Assembly: GCF_015234355.1 (NCBI RefSeq)
Contig: NZ_JADGMV010000005.1
Location: 124,001 to 188,000, forward strand
Length of the DNA: 64,000 nucleotides
From: Psychrobacter sp. NG25
GTDB taxonomy: Bacteria > Pseudomonadota > Gammaproteobacteria > Pseudomonadales > Moraxellaceae
Direction of reading: 5' to 3'
The notes beneath the pieces were generated by a model. The model saw only the letters and a program-made list of their open reading frames with translations. It was not told the DNA's origin and searched no databases. The stretch's first letter is position 1; every line of letters begins with the position of its first letter. Both the position numbers and the translations under genes were made by a program. This document shows, piece after piece, positions 16,850 through 26,358 of this stretch.

Positions 16850-19834
16850 ATGTCTACTGTGCTATCAACCTCTCGCTCATTTATTGCGTTGCCATTAACG
16901 CTTGCCGTCTCGACTTTGCTTATCAGTGCGTGTAGCAATACGTCGACGGTAAAAAACAATGGTGCGACCAATAGCTCATCGGTTATTACTAAGCCTGCTG
17001 CCAACCAGACTGCTACCACGAGTACTGATTACTCAACTGCGTATTTGGATGCAGATAGCTTGGACGAATTGGCAGACTTATTAGAAGCCTCTGACATGAC
17101 AATGGTAGAGGGCAATCAGCTTGCTATTCAGCAATATGGTGACTTGTGGAATCGTCTGCGTGCTGGTTATCGCATGAATGGTGGCCAACCGACTTACAAT
17201 CAGCGTATCGAAGGACAAAAGAGCTGGTTTACTAGTAGACAGGATTACTTAAACCGTCTAACTGCGCGTGCCAGTCGTTATATTTATCATACGGTAAGAG
17301 AAGCTGAGCGCCGCAATATTCCAACTGAGCTTGCATTATTACCAGTAATTGAGAGCTCCTACGATCCAAGTGGTACGAGTAGTGCAGCCGCCGCAGGTTT
17401 ATGGCAGTTCATTCCAAGTACTGGTCGTATTTATGGTTTAAACCAAAGCAGTACTTATGACGGCCGCCGTGATGTTATCGAATCGACTCGTGCTGCTTAT
17501 GATTTCTTGACCGCGCTACATAATCAGTTTGGCAGTTGGGAATTGGCATTGGCCGCCTATAACGCTGGCCCTGGCCGTGTTCAAAAAGCCATTGATGCCA
17601 ATAGAGCTCAAGGCTTACCTACGGACTATTGGTCACTCAGACTGCCTACTGAAACGATGAATTATGTGCCACGATTCTTGGCAGTGGCCGAAATCGTCGC
17701 TAAGCCTGAGCAGTATGGTGTATACCTACCAGCCATTGCTAACCGTCAGCATTTCCGTAGTGTACCAGTGAATTATGGTGTCAGCTTATCTGAAGTAGCA
17801 CAATTGACAGGTGTGACTTACGACGAGCTAGAAAAGTTGAATACAGCACTTACCTCTGGACGAGTTGATTCTTCAGGTCCGCAGCGCGTTATCATTCCTA
17901 ATGATGTTAGCCTAACGACTGATGCCAAATTGAGCACGCTAAGAGGTAACGGTACTGGTAACGTACTGGCAGCAGCAAATACGCCAAGTACGACGACTAC
18001 TACACCAAGCTATAACAATAAGCCGTATAGTGGCTCTTCATTGCCATCTACCGGCAGCGCATTGGCTGATTATGCGGCTAGCGCGAGTGTGCCACAGCAG
18101 ACGACCAGTTATATCTCGCCGTCAGTCACACCAACCAGCAGCTCTTCATATGGTAATACGCCAGCACGTACTGAGCCACCACTAAGCGTTGCAGAGACCA
18201 ATAAAATCAATGCTGAGCTTAAGAGTAGCAACAGTCTACCAACCACCTCTGCGCAAATTACGCAAAACAACACGATTGTCCAAGAGCCACCGCTAAGCAA
18301 TGCAGAGCGTGATTTTATTGCCAATCAAATCCGTAGTAGCACATCGGAAACAAACGTCATCAATGCTGATGGAAATATCAATCTATCAGCAGTTCAAACG
18401 CAGCAATCGATTCTAGAAGCCAGTGGTACAGAGAAAAAGCTTAGTTTTGCACAGACGTCGGCAAGTAAACCAAAACCACAAGGCACGCGTACCACTTATA
18501 CCGTCAAACGTGGTGATACGTTGTCTAACATTGCCAGTCGTGCTGGTGTGAGCTGGCGTGATATCGCAGAATGGAACCAAATAGATGCTAGCGCTAGTTT
18601 GCTATCGGGTAGCACTTTGTACCTATACAATGCAAAAAGCATCGAGCCAATAAGCAGTGCGAGTAGTACAACAGATAGCCAGCCAGAAAGTTATACAGTA
18701 CAAAGTGGTGATACGCTGATTGGTACGGCCAATCGCTTTGGTTTATCAGTCACTCAGCTCGCAACCTATAATAATCTGAGCAGCCGTTCTGATCTACGTA
18801 GAGGTCAAAAACTATGGCTGATACCAGGTAAAGTGACTGCGCCTGCAACTACATCTGCAGCGCCTTCTACCAAACCGACCAAATCAAGCACTGCGACTAA
18901 AAACTATAAAGTAAAAGCAGGTGATGGCCTGATTGCATTGTCGCGTCAATTCAATGTATCGACTGATACCTTAGCCAGTCTAAATGGCATCAGTACCACA
19001 AGCTCATTGTATGTTGGTCAAACACTTAAAGTGCCAGCGAGCGTTGATTTTAGTTCGGCGTCTACTAGCACTAGCAGCAGCGCTAGTAGCCAAAGCAGTT
19101 CAAGCTCAGTGGCAACCACTAACTATAAAGTTAAATCTGGTGAAACCTTAATCGGGATTGCCAATGACCTTGGCGTTAGTGCCGCAGATCTTGCTGCGGT
19201 AAACAGTAATTTTGATGCAAAAGCTCGCTTACAACGCGGTCAAACCATCAAAGTACCAGCTTCTAAAGAACTGGTTGATCGTCAGTTAAACGATAAAGCT
19301 GTCAGCTATAAAGTAAAGTCCGGTGATACCTTGACGGGTGTGGCCAAACGTTACAATATTGGCTTAAGTGATTTGGCATCAGCGAACAAATTGAACACCA
19401 ACTCTAATCTTATACTCGGTCGTACTATTACCATTCCTGCTAATGGTAGTGTCGCCAGTGCGTCTAGTAGTCAAAGCAGTAGCGCTACGAGTAGTAGCAC
19501 TAGCACCGCGAGCAGCAGTGGTAAGACGCTGAGCAACACGGAAAGCTATAAAGTAAAATCAGGTGATGGTCTGATTGCTTTAGCACGTCAATTTGGTGTT
19601 TCGGTAGAGGACTTGGCTGCGACAAACAATATAGCGACCAATGCACAGTTGCAACGTGGACAGTCACTCAAAGTACCAAAAGCCACAGTAAGCTATACGG
19701 TTGGGTCAGGAGATAGCTTGATTGGCTTAGCACGCAAATATGGCGTATCTACGCAGGAGCTAGCAGATATGAACAATATCGCAGCAGACACTATGCTACA
19801 GCGTGGTCAGCGTTTGACAGTGCCTAACCGCTAA
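16850..19834 (+). CDS. mltD: MltD-like lytic transglycosylase with seven LysM domains
   Basis: Murein hydrolase that cleaves glycan strands with anhydro-muramic ends. The N-terminus is a lipoprotein signal with lipobox LISAC (Cys near residue 27), so it should be membrane anchored. The SLT catalytic domain lies at about residues 140-300 with the catalytic Glu in PVIESSYDPSG (about 168), AGLWQFIPSTGR, and LAAYNAGPGRV. A degenerate LysM-like segment follows, then a Ser/Thr/Pro linker, and seven LysM repeats from about residue 549 to the end, each starting YxVKxGDxL and ending LxRGQxLxVP. E. coli MltD (452 aa) has two LysM; 994 aa is unusually long. Ends at a strong terminator shared with the next, convergent transglycosylase. 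Confidence 0.93.
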   Translation: MSTVLSTSRSFIALPLTLAVSTLLISACSNTSTVKNNGATNSSSVITKPAANQTATTSTDYSTAYLDADSLDELADLLEASDMTMVEGNQLAIQQYGDLWNRLRAGYRMNGGQPTYNQRIEGQKSWFTSRQDYLNRLTARASRYIYHTVREAERRNIPTELALLPVIESSYDPSGTSSAAAAGLWQFIPSTGRIYGLNQSSTYDGRRDVIESTRAAYDFLTALHNQFGSWELALAAYNAGPGRVQKAIDANRAQGLPTDYWSLRLPTETMNYVPRFLAVAEIVAKPEQYGVYLPAIANRQHFRSVPVNYGVSLSEVAQLTGVTYDELEKLNTALTSGRVDSSGPQRVIIPNDVSLTTDAKLSTLRGNGTGNVLAAANTPSTTTTTPSYNNKPYSGSSLPSTGSALADYAASASVPQQTTSYISPSVTPTSSSSYGNTPARTEPPLSVAETNKINAELKSSNSLPTTSAQITQNNTIVQEPPLSNAERDFIANQIRSSTSETNVINADGNINLSAVQTQQSILEASGTEKKLSFAQTSASKPKPQGTRTTYTVKRGDTLSNIASRAGVSWRDIAEWNQIDASASLLSGSTLYLYNAKSIEPISSASSTTDSQPESYTVQSGDTLIGTANRFGLSVTQLATYNNLSSRSDLRRGQKLWLIPGKVTAPATTSAAPSTKPTKSSTATKNYKVKAGDGLIALSRQFNVSTDTLASLNGISTTSSLYVGQTLKVPASVDFSSASTSTSSSASSQSSSSSVATTNYKVKSGETLIGIANDLGVSAADLAAVNSNFDAKARLQRGQTIKVPASKELVDRQLNDKAVSYKVKSGDTLTGVAKRYNIGLSDLASANKLNTNSNLILGRTITIPANGSVASASSSQSSSATSSSTSTASSSGKTLSNTESYKVKSGDGLIALARQFGVSVEDLAATNNIATNAQLQRGQSLKVPKATVSYTVGSGDSLIGLARKYGVSTQELADMNNIAADTMLQRGQRLTVPNR

Positions 19835-19906
19835 GAAATGGCTGATGGTTAAAAATAAGCACAAGCATTTTGAAAGCAAGTTGCTTGAAAGTATATTATT
19901 AGCCAC

Positions 19907-19941
19907 AAAAAAGCTGCTCTTATAATAAGAGCAGCTTTTTT
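19907..19941 (+). terminator. Bidirectional terminator between mltD and mltF-like genes
   Basis: Stem AAAAAGCTGCTCTTA / TAAGAGCAGCTTTTT with loop TAA; flanked by A and T tracts so it works on both strands of this convergent pair. Confidence 0.92.
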
Positions 19942-19981
19942 ATTGCAAAGTTATTGTGGCTATCTCAGCTGACAAAGATAA

Positions 19982-21190
19982 TCAGACTGTTTGCGTCTTG
20001 ATCGTCTCAAGGTAGCTTCTGATATTACTCACATAATGCATCGCTTGACCGTAGCGGCTATTAGACGCTCTGTTTTCAGCGAGGTATGCATAGACATTGG
20101 CCCAACTTTTATCATTGACACCTTGCGCTTGTAAGGTACGCTGAATGCTTTTTACTGCATTAGGTCCCATATTGTAGCCTGCCAGCGCAAACCAAATACG
20201 ATCAGATTTTGGCACATCGGCGAAGTCATCTTTCATTTGCTCTAAATAACGCGCACCGCCACCGATACTTTGGTATGGATCAACACGATCTGATACGCCC
20301 ATTGCTTTGGCCGTATTATTGGTCAGCATCATTAGACCACGTACACCGGTTGGTGACACTGCATTCGCATCCAGATGTGACTCTTGATAGCCCATGGCTA
20401 CCAACAGTTCCCAGTCGTGATTATAGTTGCGTGCTTGCTCTTCAAACGAAGACTGATAGTCTGGTAACTTTTCAGTTAGCGTCTTTTGGAAATGGTCCTG
20501 ACTATAGGCATCTTTTAGCAAGTTTTGATTGTAAAAGGCCGCAAGCTTTTGCGTGTTTTGCAGCTTGATACTGTCACATAAAAAGTAACTGGCTTTTTCT
20601 GATAGCGGGTCGTTGGATGAGTTGAACGTCCAGCTGACTTTTGGATGTAAACCATTTTTAGTCAAGCTGGTATCATAACCGCAGCTAACGTTAATCGACG
20701 ACAGATTAAAGCTACTTTTTAGCTTGGTACTGGCCGTTGTCAGCGCCATATCTGCTTCGCCTGATCTTAGAGCTTTTAGTGCGGCTTCTTCGTTGGCATA
20801 AGCTTTTAGATTGACATCGACGCCTAGCTCGTCAGCATAGGTACGTACCAAGTCAAAGCCGAAACCATGTTGAAAGCCATCAGTTGCAAAATAAGTGCTG
20901 TCGCCTGGGACAGCAGCAATGGTTAAAGTGTTCTGTAGCATGACATTGTCATAGGCTGGCACTGGCGAACCCATGATAGTCAGACTCTCAGCAGGTAAAG
21001 AGAGAAGGGCAATACTAGACAACTGCACCAATTTTTTTGTTTTGGCAAAATGGGCCGATGTCGTTGGGGTAACGGATGAAACGATGTTACTTTTAGTGTT
21101 CAGTAGGCGTTTAGATGGACGCAGTAAATAAGAAATACGGCGTTTGGCCCCTTGCGCAGATACTTTTACACGATAAGTAATACGCTGCAT
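19982..21190 (-). CDS. MltF-like lytic transglycosylase with solute-binding domain
   Basis: A 402-aa two-domain protein. The first half has the periplasmic solute-binding fold typical of MltF (LTIAAVPGDSTYFA, GFGFDLVRTYADELGVDV, ALRSGEADMALTTAS). The second half is an SLT domain with catalytic Glu in AMGYQESHLDANAVSPTG and RGLMMLTNNTAKAMG, then LAGYNMGPNAV. MltF degrades peptidoglycan at the outer membrane and is controlled by its binding domain. The N-terminus is long and basic (about 55 residues before a hydrophobic segment) and lacks an obvious lipobox, so localisation differs from E. coli MltF or the start lies further in. TCAGGAGA precedes the ATG, supporting it. Confidence 0.86.
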   Translation of the reverse strand: MQRITYRVKVSAQGAKRRISYLLRPSKRLLNTKSNIVSSVTPTTSAHFAKTKKLVQLSSIALLSLPAESLTIMGSPVPAYDNVMLQNTLTIAAVPGDSTYFATDGFQHGFGFDLVRTYADELGVDVNLKAYANEEAALKALRSGEADMALTTASTKLKSSFNLSSINVSCGYDTSLTKNGLHPKVSWTFNSSNDPLSEKASYFLCDSIKLQNTQKLAAFYNQNLLKDAYSQDHFQKTLTEKLPDYQSSFEEQARNYNHDWELLVAMGYQESHLDANAVSPTGVRGLMMLTNNTAKAMGVSDRVDPYQSIGGGARYLEQMKDDFADVPKSDRIWFALAGYNMGPNAVKSIQRTLQAQGVNDKSWANVYAYLAENRASNSRYGQAMHYVSNIRSYLETIKTQTV

Positions 21191-22210
21191 GGATGTCTCC
21201 TGATTTTAGCCATCCTGCTTACCGTAAAATGTTCATGTGTGCATACTAATAATAGAGGCATGCATCGATGTCACATTTAAACAATCTCACGCTTTTTAAT
21301 AGTATAAGCGTGAGATTACTTGTTTAATAACAGTGCCTTTAGTAACAATACTGCCAATAGCTGCTTTGTTAGCAGGAGCGGTATCGTTTTTTATTGGCTA
21401 ATTATCTGTTGGCAGAATGAGTGGATGCATTAAGGGCTAAAATATTACTATTAACGCATCAATCTAAATGACAAAAACGCACAACACCGAGAAGGGTATA
21501 AATCAAATGATTCCTTCAACGGTGAACAGATAAGGCTAATACTAAAACAACTATGTATTAAACATAGGTAAGGTCATGAAATAAGTTATTGAAACAAAAA
21601 CGCGAAAATAGAAAGAATACCAATAAATCTTAGTATCCAACTTTTTCTACGTTAAATCAGTCGCTATCTACTCTTTAAATGGTTTGTAGTAGAGTAAATA
21701 ACAGCTCAAATATTTTGTTCAGCAGTAAAGGTCAGTGGATAAGTCTGTTTGATAGTGAATAGAATATCTATCGAAATAAGCTATCAATCAGGTATCGCTA
21801 AACCATTATTGCAACGCTAAAATTCAGGAGTAGTCAGCCATAAAAATGTATTTTGGCTGAACCATATCTGCTCATTTATGATATAGAACAATGAGGTTTT
21901 AGATATTTACCATCATTTAAGCGCCATAACCGGAAGCTGTAATAAATGGGAAGTCTCATGACAAGACGTTCTTTCTTCAAGTAATAATATGCGGATATTC
22001 ATCCGATTATTCAAGTATAGTTAAGAAATTAGTGATAAAACTTAACAATAGGGCTACAGACGGTCAGAAAAATCACCCTTTTTGGTGCATGAGTTGAGAT
22101 GAAATTCATTGATTGTGAGAATTGAAATAATCGCTTTACCTTTCAATTCTCACAAAGAACTCTGAATTTATAGGTAATAACTTAGGTTTCAATAGGTTTT
22201 AAACTGAGGT
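21191..22210. other. 1-kb gene-free, hairpin-rich stretch
   Basis: No open frame longer than about 60 codons. It holds several inverted repeats: 12-bp perfect arms at 21283-21294/21306-21317; TCAGCCA/TGGCTGA at 21834-21860; CGGAT/ATCCG with loop ATTC at 21992-22005; GTTAAG/CTTAAC at 22020-22046; and a 15-bp perfect pair at 22113-22127/22141-22155. It lies upstream of the mltF-like gene and downstream of the NIF3-family gene (both minus). Confidence 0.55.
22113..22155. other. 15-bp perfect inverted repeat downstream of NIF3-family gene
   Basis: Arms TTGTGAGAATTGAAA and TTTCAATTCTCACAA around a 13-nt loop, about 55 bp past the NIF3-gene stop. No U-tract on either strand, so a transcript-stabilising hairpin or protein site is as likely as a terminator. 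Confidence 0.55.
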
Positions 22211-23035
22211 CTAAGCAGGATTGTCGATATCAATAAAGGTTACAGGCACGCCAAATTCTTGAGATACTACCTTACCCAATGCTTGAATGCCGCCTCGTTC
22301 TGTTGCGTGATGTCCGCAGGCAAAATAATCAATCCCAAGCTCACGTGCGATGTGGGTGGTGCGCTCAGAGATTTCACCAGAGATAAATGCGTCACAGCCC
22401 ATTAATGCGGCTTGTTCGATCATATCTTGTGCGCCACCTGTGCAGATACCGACACGTTCTATCAACCTATTACTTGTTTTAGAAGATGAGTCTTTATGAT
22501 ACTCAGCTGCGATATGTAGTGGCGTGCGTCCTAATGCTTGAGCAATCTTTGTGATGAGATCATCGGCGCTTTGCGGTATACAAGTGGTAATATTGCCAAC
22601 TGGGTGAGATTCAGCAGGATAGAGTGGCCCAGTGATGGTCAGATCTAGTATCTCAGCGAGCATGGCATTATTGCCAACGATAGGATGGGCATCTAGCGGT
22701 AAGTGATAGCCAATCATAGAGATGCCATGTTGCATCAATTTGCGAATACGTCGACCTTTCATACCTGTGATGGTGGCAGGTTCGCCTTTCCAGAAGTAAC
22801 CATGATGTACCATAATTGCATCGGCATTATCGGCGATAGCCGCATCAATCAACGCTTCACAAGCGGTCACACCAGTGACGATGCGCTGGATAGGTCGTCC
22901 ACCATCCACTTGTAAGCCATTGGGTGCATAATCTTTAAACGCATTGGCTGACAAATAGTCGTCACAAAACTGCGTTAGCGCCTCTACTGTTATGGTAGTG
23001 TTGGCTGATTCTGTCGAGGTATTGATAGTCGTCAT
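22211..23035 (-). CDS. NIF3-family dinuclear-metal protein (YbgI-like)
   Basis: A 274-aa cytoplasmic protein of the NIF3/YbgI (DUF34) family, which forms toroidal hexamers with a dinuclear metal site; a GTP cyclohydrolase type 2 role has been proposed for some members but the true substrate is unsettled. Metal-ligand motifs are visible: MVHHGYFWKGE (about residue 75), GYHLPLDAHP, and near the C-terminus CGHHATERGG. The opening FCDDYLSANAFKDYAPNGLQVDG is typical. AAGGGCAT before the ATG is a fair ribosome-binding site. Monocistronic by position. Confidence 0.92.
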   Translation of the reverse strand: MTTINTSTESANTTITVEALTQFCDDYLSANAFKDYAPNGLQVDGGRPIQRIVTGVTACEALIDAAIADNADAIMVHHGYFWKGEPATITGMKGRRIRKLMQHGISMIGYHLPLDAHPIVGNNAMLAEILDLTITGPLYPAESHPVGNITTCIPQSADDLITKIAQALGRTPLHIAAEYHKDSSSKTSNRLIERVGICTGGAQDMIEQAALMGCDAFISGEISERTTHIARELGIDYFACGHHATERGGIQALGKVVSQEFGVPVTFIDIDNPA

Positions 23036-23344
23036 GGTATGCCCTTATCGTTGTCACAATCGGTCAAGTGATTGCAAATAATCCATAGTTTTTTATAATG
23101 ACCATTTTAACATGGCGTTGTAAAAGAGTAGACAAAGCTACTAACTGAAATGGTACACGATACGTTACCATTTGGTATGGTTGGCGGTTATAATTTATAG
23201 GCGTGAGCTGTACTGATTGATAGCGTCTCACTAGAGCATGGCATCAATACTGGTTTTAGTATTAAATAAAAAGAATCAAACCAGCGGCAGTATTCACTCA
23301 TTACTTATCATCATTTTTTTGTATTAAATTTATAGAGGTTGTAT
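23036..23344. other. Divergent intergenic stretch with likely degS promoter
   Basis: About 310 bp between the NIF3 gene (-) and degS-like gene (+). TTACCA (23165-23170), 18 bp, TATAAT (23189-23194) is a possible promoter for the protease, giving a leader of about 145 nt. Nothing else seen. Confidence 0.35.
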
Positions 23345-24664
23345 ATGTCGTCATCCCGGAACACCAATAACAAGACTTCTTTATTAAAATGGTTACCTTG
23401 GGTCTTATTGCTGCTAGTGCTGGCAGCGTTTATCTGGTTGTTTACGAGTATGAAATCGACGACAGAGGCTAAGTGGGAGCCACCGAGAACCTCAGCGGCT
23501 GAGCAGCAAGCGTCAGAACCTGTTGCAGATACGCCAGCGCCTATCTCCTCTTACCATAATGCGGTCGCCCGTGCATCACAGTCGGTCGTCAATATCTATA
23601 CCACACAGACCGTGGCAGAGCATCCTTATATGGATGACCCTGTGCTGCGCCGGTTTTTTGAGTATCATGGTGGGCAATCAGCAGAGCAAGGCAATACCAA
23701 CTTAGGCTCTGGTGTGATTGTGTCAGAAGACGGCTATATCGTGACCAATGCCCATGTCGTCGAAAAAGCCGATGAGATTACGGTTGCCTTTAATGATGGT
23801 CGCAAGAGCCGCGCTAGAGTGGTGGGTACCGATCCAGACAGTGATTTGGCCGTGATTAAAGTCGATATGACAGGGTTGACGCCGTTAGGATTCCGTGAAG
23901 ATCCTATTCGTGTGGGTGATTTGGCATTGGCGATTGGTAATCCGTTCGGTGTGGGTCAGACTGTGACCCAAGGTATCATCTCAGCGACAGGTCGTACCGG
24001 ATTGGGTGTGAATAAGTTTGAAGACTTCATTCAGACGGATGCTGCTATCAACCCTGGTAACTCAGGTGGCGCGCTAGTGGATGCTCGCGGTGAGTTGGTT
24101 GGTATCAATACCGTGATTTTTTCACAGTCTGGTGGCTCTCTCGGTATCGGTTTTGCCATTCCTACCTCTATCGTAGAGCAAGTCATGAATGCCTTGATTA
24201 AAGACGGTAAGGTCAGTCGAGGTTGGTTGGGTATCGAGATACAATCACAGCTACGTGACCCAACGCAGTTAGAGACATCAACGGGCGTAGAAGTGTTAAA
24301 CGTCATTGACAAAAGCCCAGCTGCGAAGAGTGGTCTACGAGTGGGTGATATTATCTTGACCATTGATGGCATTGAGATGACAGATGCCAACACGTTGATC
24401 CAATATGTCGCTCGTAAGTCTCCTGATACACAGCTTGATGCACAGATATTGCGTAATGGTAATAACAAGCAGGTCACCATCTCGCTAGAAGTGCGTCCAG
24501 AGCAAGAGCCTGTTGCGCTTCCTGCTTCTGTACAAGCTGAGAGCTTTGCTCAACCTGATCTCCAAAGCGAACAGCAGAACGTTCCAATGATGTCGGAAGC
24601 AGAGCGTGACCGTATGCGTGAAGAGCTGCTAAAACTGTTTGAAAACGATGGTGCTCCTCAGTAG
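23345..24664 (+). CDS. DegS/HtrA-type serine protease with one PDZ domain
   Basis: Periplasmic trypsin-like protease anchored in the inner membrane by an N-terminal helix (residues about 18-35, WLPWVLLLLVLAAFIWLF). From ATG 23345 (439 aa; AGAGGT upstream) the triad is His137 in TNAHVVE, Asp167 in SDLAVIKV and Ser240 in NPGNSGGAL. A single PDZ domain follows (SRGWLGIEIQ to VTISLEV), then a polar C-terminal tail of about 60 residues. One PDZ plus a membrane anchor matches DegS/AlgW, the protease that begins release of the envelope-stress sigma factor. The tail is longer than in E. coli DegS (355 aa). Whether a sigma-E pathway is the target here is inference. Confidence 0.9.
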   Translation: MSSSRNTNNKTSLLKWLPWVLLLLVLAAFIWLFTSMKSTTEAKWEPPRTSAAEQQASEPVADTPAPISSYHNAVARASQSVVNIYTTQTVAEHPYMDDPVLRRFFEYHGGQSAEQGNTNLGSGVIVSEDGYIVTNAHVVEKADEITVAFNDGRKSRARVVGTDPDSDLAVIKVDMTGLTPLGFREDPIRVGDLALAIGNPFGVGQTVTQGIISATGRTGLGVNKFEDFIQTDAAINPGNSGGALVDARGELVGINTVIFSQSGGSLGIGFAIPTSIVEQVMNALIKDGKVSRGWLGIEIQSQLRDPTQLETSTGVEVLNVIDKSPAAKSGLRVGDIILTIDGIEMTDANTLIQYVARKSPDTQLDAQILRNGNNKQVTISLEVRPEQEPVALPASVQAESFAQPDLQSEQQNVPMMSEAERDRMREELLKLFENDGAPQ

Positions 24665-24712
24665 TTGATTTTCACATCTGTCATCACCTCGCATAGCAAT
24701 GAGGTATTAGTA

Positions 24713-24752
24713 TAAAAAAAGCGCACTATCTTATATAGATAGCGCGCTTTTT
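24713..24752 (+). terminator. Bidirectional terminator, degS-like gene / ferredoxin
   Basis: AAAAAGCGC-(A)-CTATCT loop TATAT AGATAG-(C)-GCGCTTTTT, with T-tract; also suited to the converging yfaE-like gene. Confidence 0.88.
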
Positions 24753-24763
24753 ATTTGTTTTTT

Positions 24764-25030
24764 CTACTTTACGATAGGCTCATGATTGATATGGATAACG
24801 CCTTGCACACGGCAACAGCAGGGCAATATCTCATCCTCGTCAATCATGGCGAGTGGCTCAAATGGATAGTCGACCGTATGTGAGCTAGCGATACGTTTGA
24901 CTCGGCAACTCCCACAATAGCCCTCGCGGCATTGATAATTAACCTCATGTCCGGTGCGCAGCAGTCCATCGAGCAGACTCTCATCGTCATGCAAGTAAAA
25001 CTGCTGCTTACTGGTCATTACCCACGTCAT
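24764..25030 (-). CDS. yfaE: 2Fe-2S ferredoxin, YfaE-like, for NrdB cofactor maintenance
   Basis: An 88-aa plant-type ferredoxin. Cluster ligands are Cys34, Cys39 and Cys42 (CREGYCGSC) with the fourth among Cys71-73 (LPCCCRV). The size and position beside nrdB match E. coli YfaE, which reduces the diferric centre of the R2 subunit to keep the tyrosyl radical cofactor assembled. AGGATG precedes the ATG; Met5 is an alternative start. Downstream of nrdB by about 127 bp on the same strand, so probably co-expressed. It ends at the terminator 24713-24752. Confidence 0.88.
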   Translation of the reverse strand: MTWVMTSKQQFYLHDDESLLDGLLRTGHEVNYQCREGYCGSCRVKRIASSHTVDYPFEPLAMIDEDEILPCCCRVQGVIHINHEPIVK

Positions 25031-25157
25031 AATTCATCCTATTTGGATTTGACTATCTTGCTGCTATATCCTACAGCCATCGAAACGTAAAACACTATTA
25101 AAGCGTAAAGCTATTACAGCTCAAATTTTATAGCTCAAACGTTACAGTTCAAAGCTC

Positions 25158-26291
25158 TTATAATTCAAAATCATCAAAGTCGCTATCTGATAAGTCAGAG
25201 TCAATTTGACCGACCAAGTAAGAGCTGATTTCTGTCTCTTGCGGAGCCACTTGCACATTGTCAGACGACAACCATGTATTGATCCATGGAATCGGGTTTG
25301 ATTTCGAGTTCGGGAACACGGCTGGCAGGCCAACCGCTTCCATACGCAAGTTGGTGATGAATTCGATGTATTGGCACAGAATGTCTTTATTCAGACCAAT
25401 CATCGAGCCATCTTTGAACAGATAGCCTGCCCATTCTTTTTCTTGCTCGGCAGCCTTGCGGAATATTTCAATGCTTTCTTCGTAGCACTCTGCGGCAATC
25501 TCGACCATCTCAGGATCGTCACGACCGTTGCGCATGAGGTTTAGCATATGCTGCGTACCAGTCAAATGCAGCGCTTCGTCACGAGCAATCAGCTTAATGA
25601 TTTTGGCATTACCTTCCATCAGCTTACGCTCGGCAAAGGCAAACGAGCAGGCAAATGATACATAGAAGCGAATGGCTTCTAAGACGTTGACCGCGACGAT
25701 ACACAGATACATCTGCTTTTTCAGTGATCGCAAATCGACAGTGACTTCCTCGCCATTGACGTTATGCGTACCAGCACCGTACAAGCTATATAGTTGCGAG
25801 TTGCGGTACAGATCATCGTAATACTGAGCAATGTCAGAGGCACGCTCTAAGATGTGCTCATTTTGCATGATGTCATCAAAGATGATGTTTGGATCATTGA
25901 CGATATTACGAATGATATGAGTATAGCTGCGTGAGTGAATGGTCTCAGAGAATGACCATGTCTCAATCCAAGTCTCTAGCTCAGGGATAGACACAAGCGG
26001 CAGTAGCACCACGTTTGGGCTACGACCTTGGATAGAGTCGAGTAGGGTCTGGTATTTGAGGTTACTCAAAAATATATGCTGCTCATGCGAGGACAGGTTG
26101 CCAAAGTCCATACGATCTTTTGACACATCAACTTCTTCTGGACGCCAAAAGAACGACAGTTGCTTTTCAATCAATTGCTCAAAGATAGGGTGCTTTTGTT
26201 GGTCATAGCGCGCTACGTTGACTGGATTACCAAAGAACATCGGCTCTTTTAGCGCATTGTTTGGTGTCTGTGAAAAAATCGAGTAGGTCAT
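25158..26291 (-). CDS. nrdB: Class Ia ribonucleotide reductase, beta subunit
   Basis: Radical-bearing R2 subunit; with NrdA it makes deoxyribonucleotides aerobically. At 377 aa it is nearly the same length as E. coli NrdB (376 aa). Iron and radical residues fit with a one-residue offset: Asp85, Glu116, His119 and radical Tyr123 in [11 protein letters not shown], then the second ligand set in [13 protein letters not shown]. The C-terminal tail ends [12 protein letters not shown], the peptide that binds NrdA. Unlike most genomes, nrdA is not adjacent: about 2.3 kb with three unrelated genes separates them. Confidence 0.97.
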   Translation of the reverse strand: MTYSIFSQTPNNALKEPMFFGNPVNVARYDQQKHPIFEQLIEKQLSFFWRPEEVDVSKDRMDFGNLSSHEQHIFLSNLKYQTLLDSIQGRSPNVVLLPLVSIPELETWIETWSFSETIHSRSYTHIIRNIVNDPNIIFDDIMQNEHILERASDIAQYYDDLYRNSQLYSLYGAGTHNVNGEEVTVDLRSLKKQMYLCIVAVNVLEAIRFYVSFACSFAFAERKLMEGNAKIIKLIARDEALHLTGTQHMLNLMRNGRDDPEMVEIAAECYEESIEIFRKAAEQEKEWAGYLFKDGSMIGLNKDILCQYIEFITNLRMEAVGLPAVFPNSKSNPIPWINTWLSSDNVQVAPQETEISSYLVGQIDSDLSDSDFDDFEL

Positions 26292-26358
26292 GAGACTGCC
26301 TTTATAATTGATACGGTTATTGATTTATATAGTTGTGACTGGCTTTCATTTGATTGTA

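Noticed and set aside
15643..22126. Shared 13-mer TGTGAGAATTGAA at 15643-15655 and 22114-22126
   Set aside because: Matches of this length are expected by chance many times in 64 kb, and only the second copy belongs to an inverted repeat.
21191..22210. Possible CRISPR array
   Set aside because: The repeats are inverted and different from each other; no regular direct repeat-spacer pattern and no cas genes nearby.
26292..26358. NrdR box before nrdB
   Set aside because: TTTATATAGTTGTGA matches only half of the consensus and has no second site at the right spacing.
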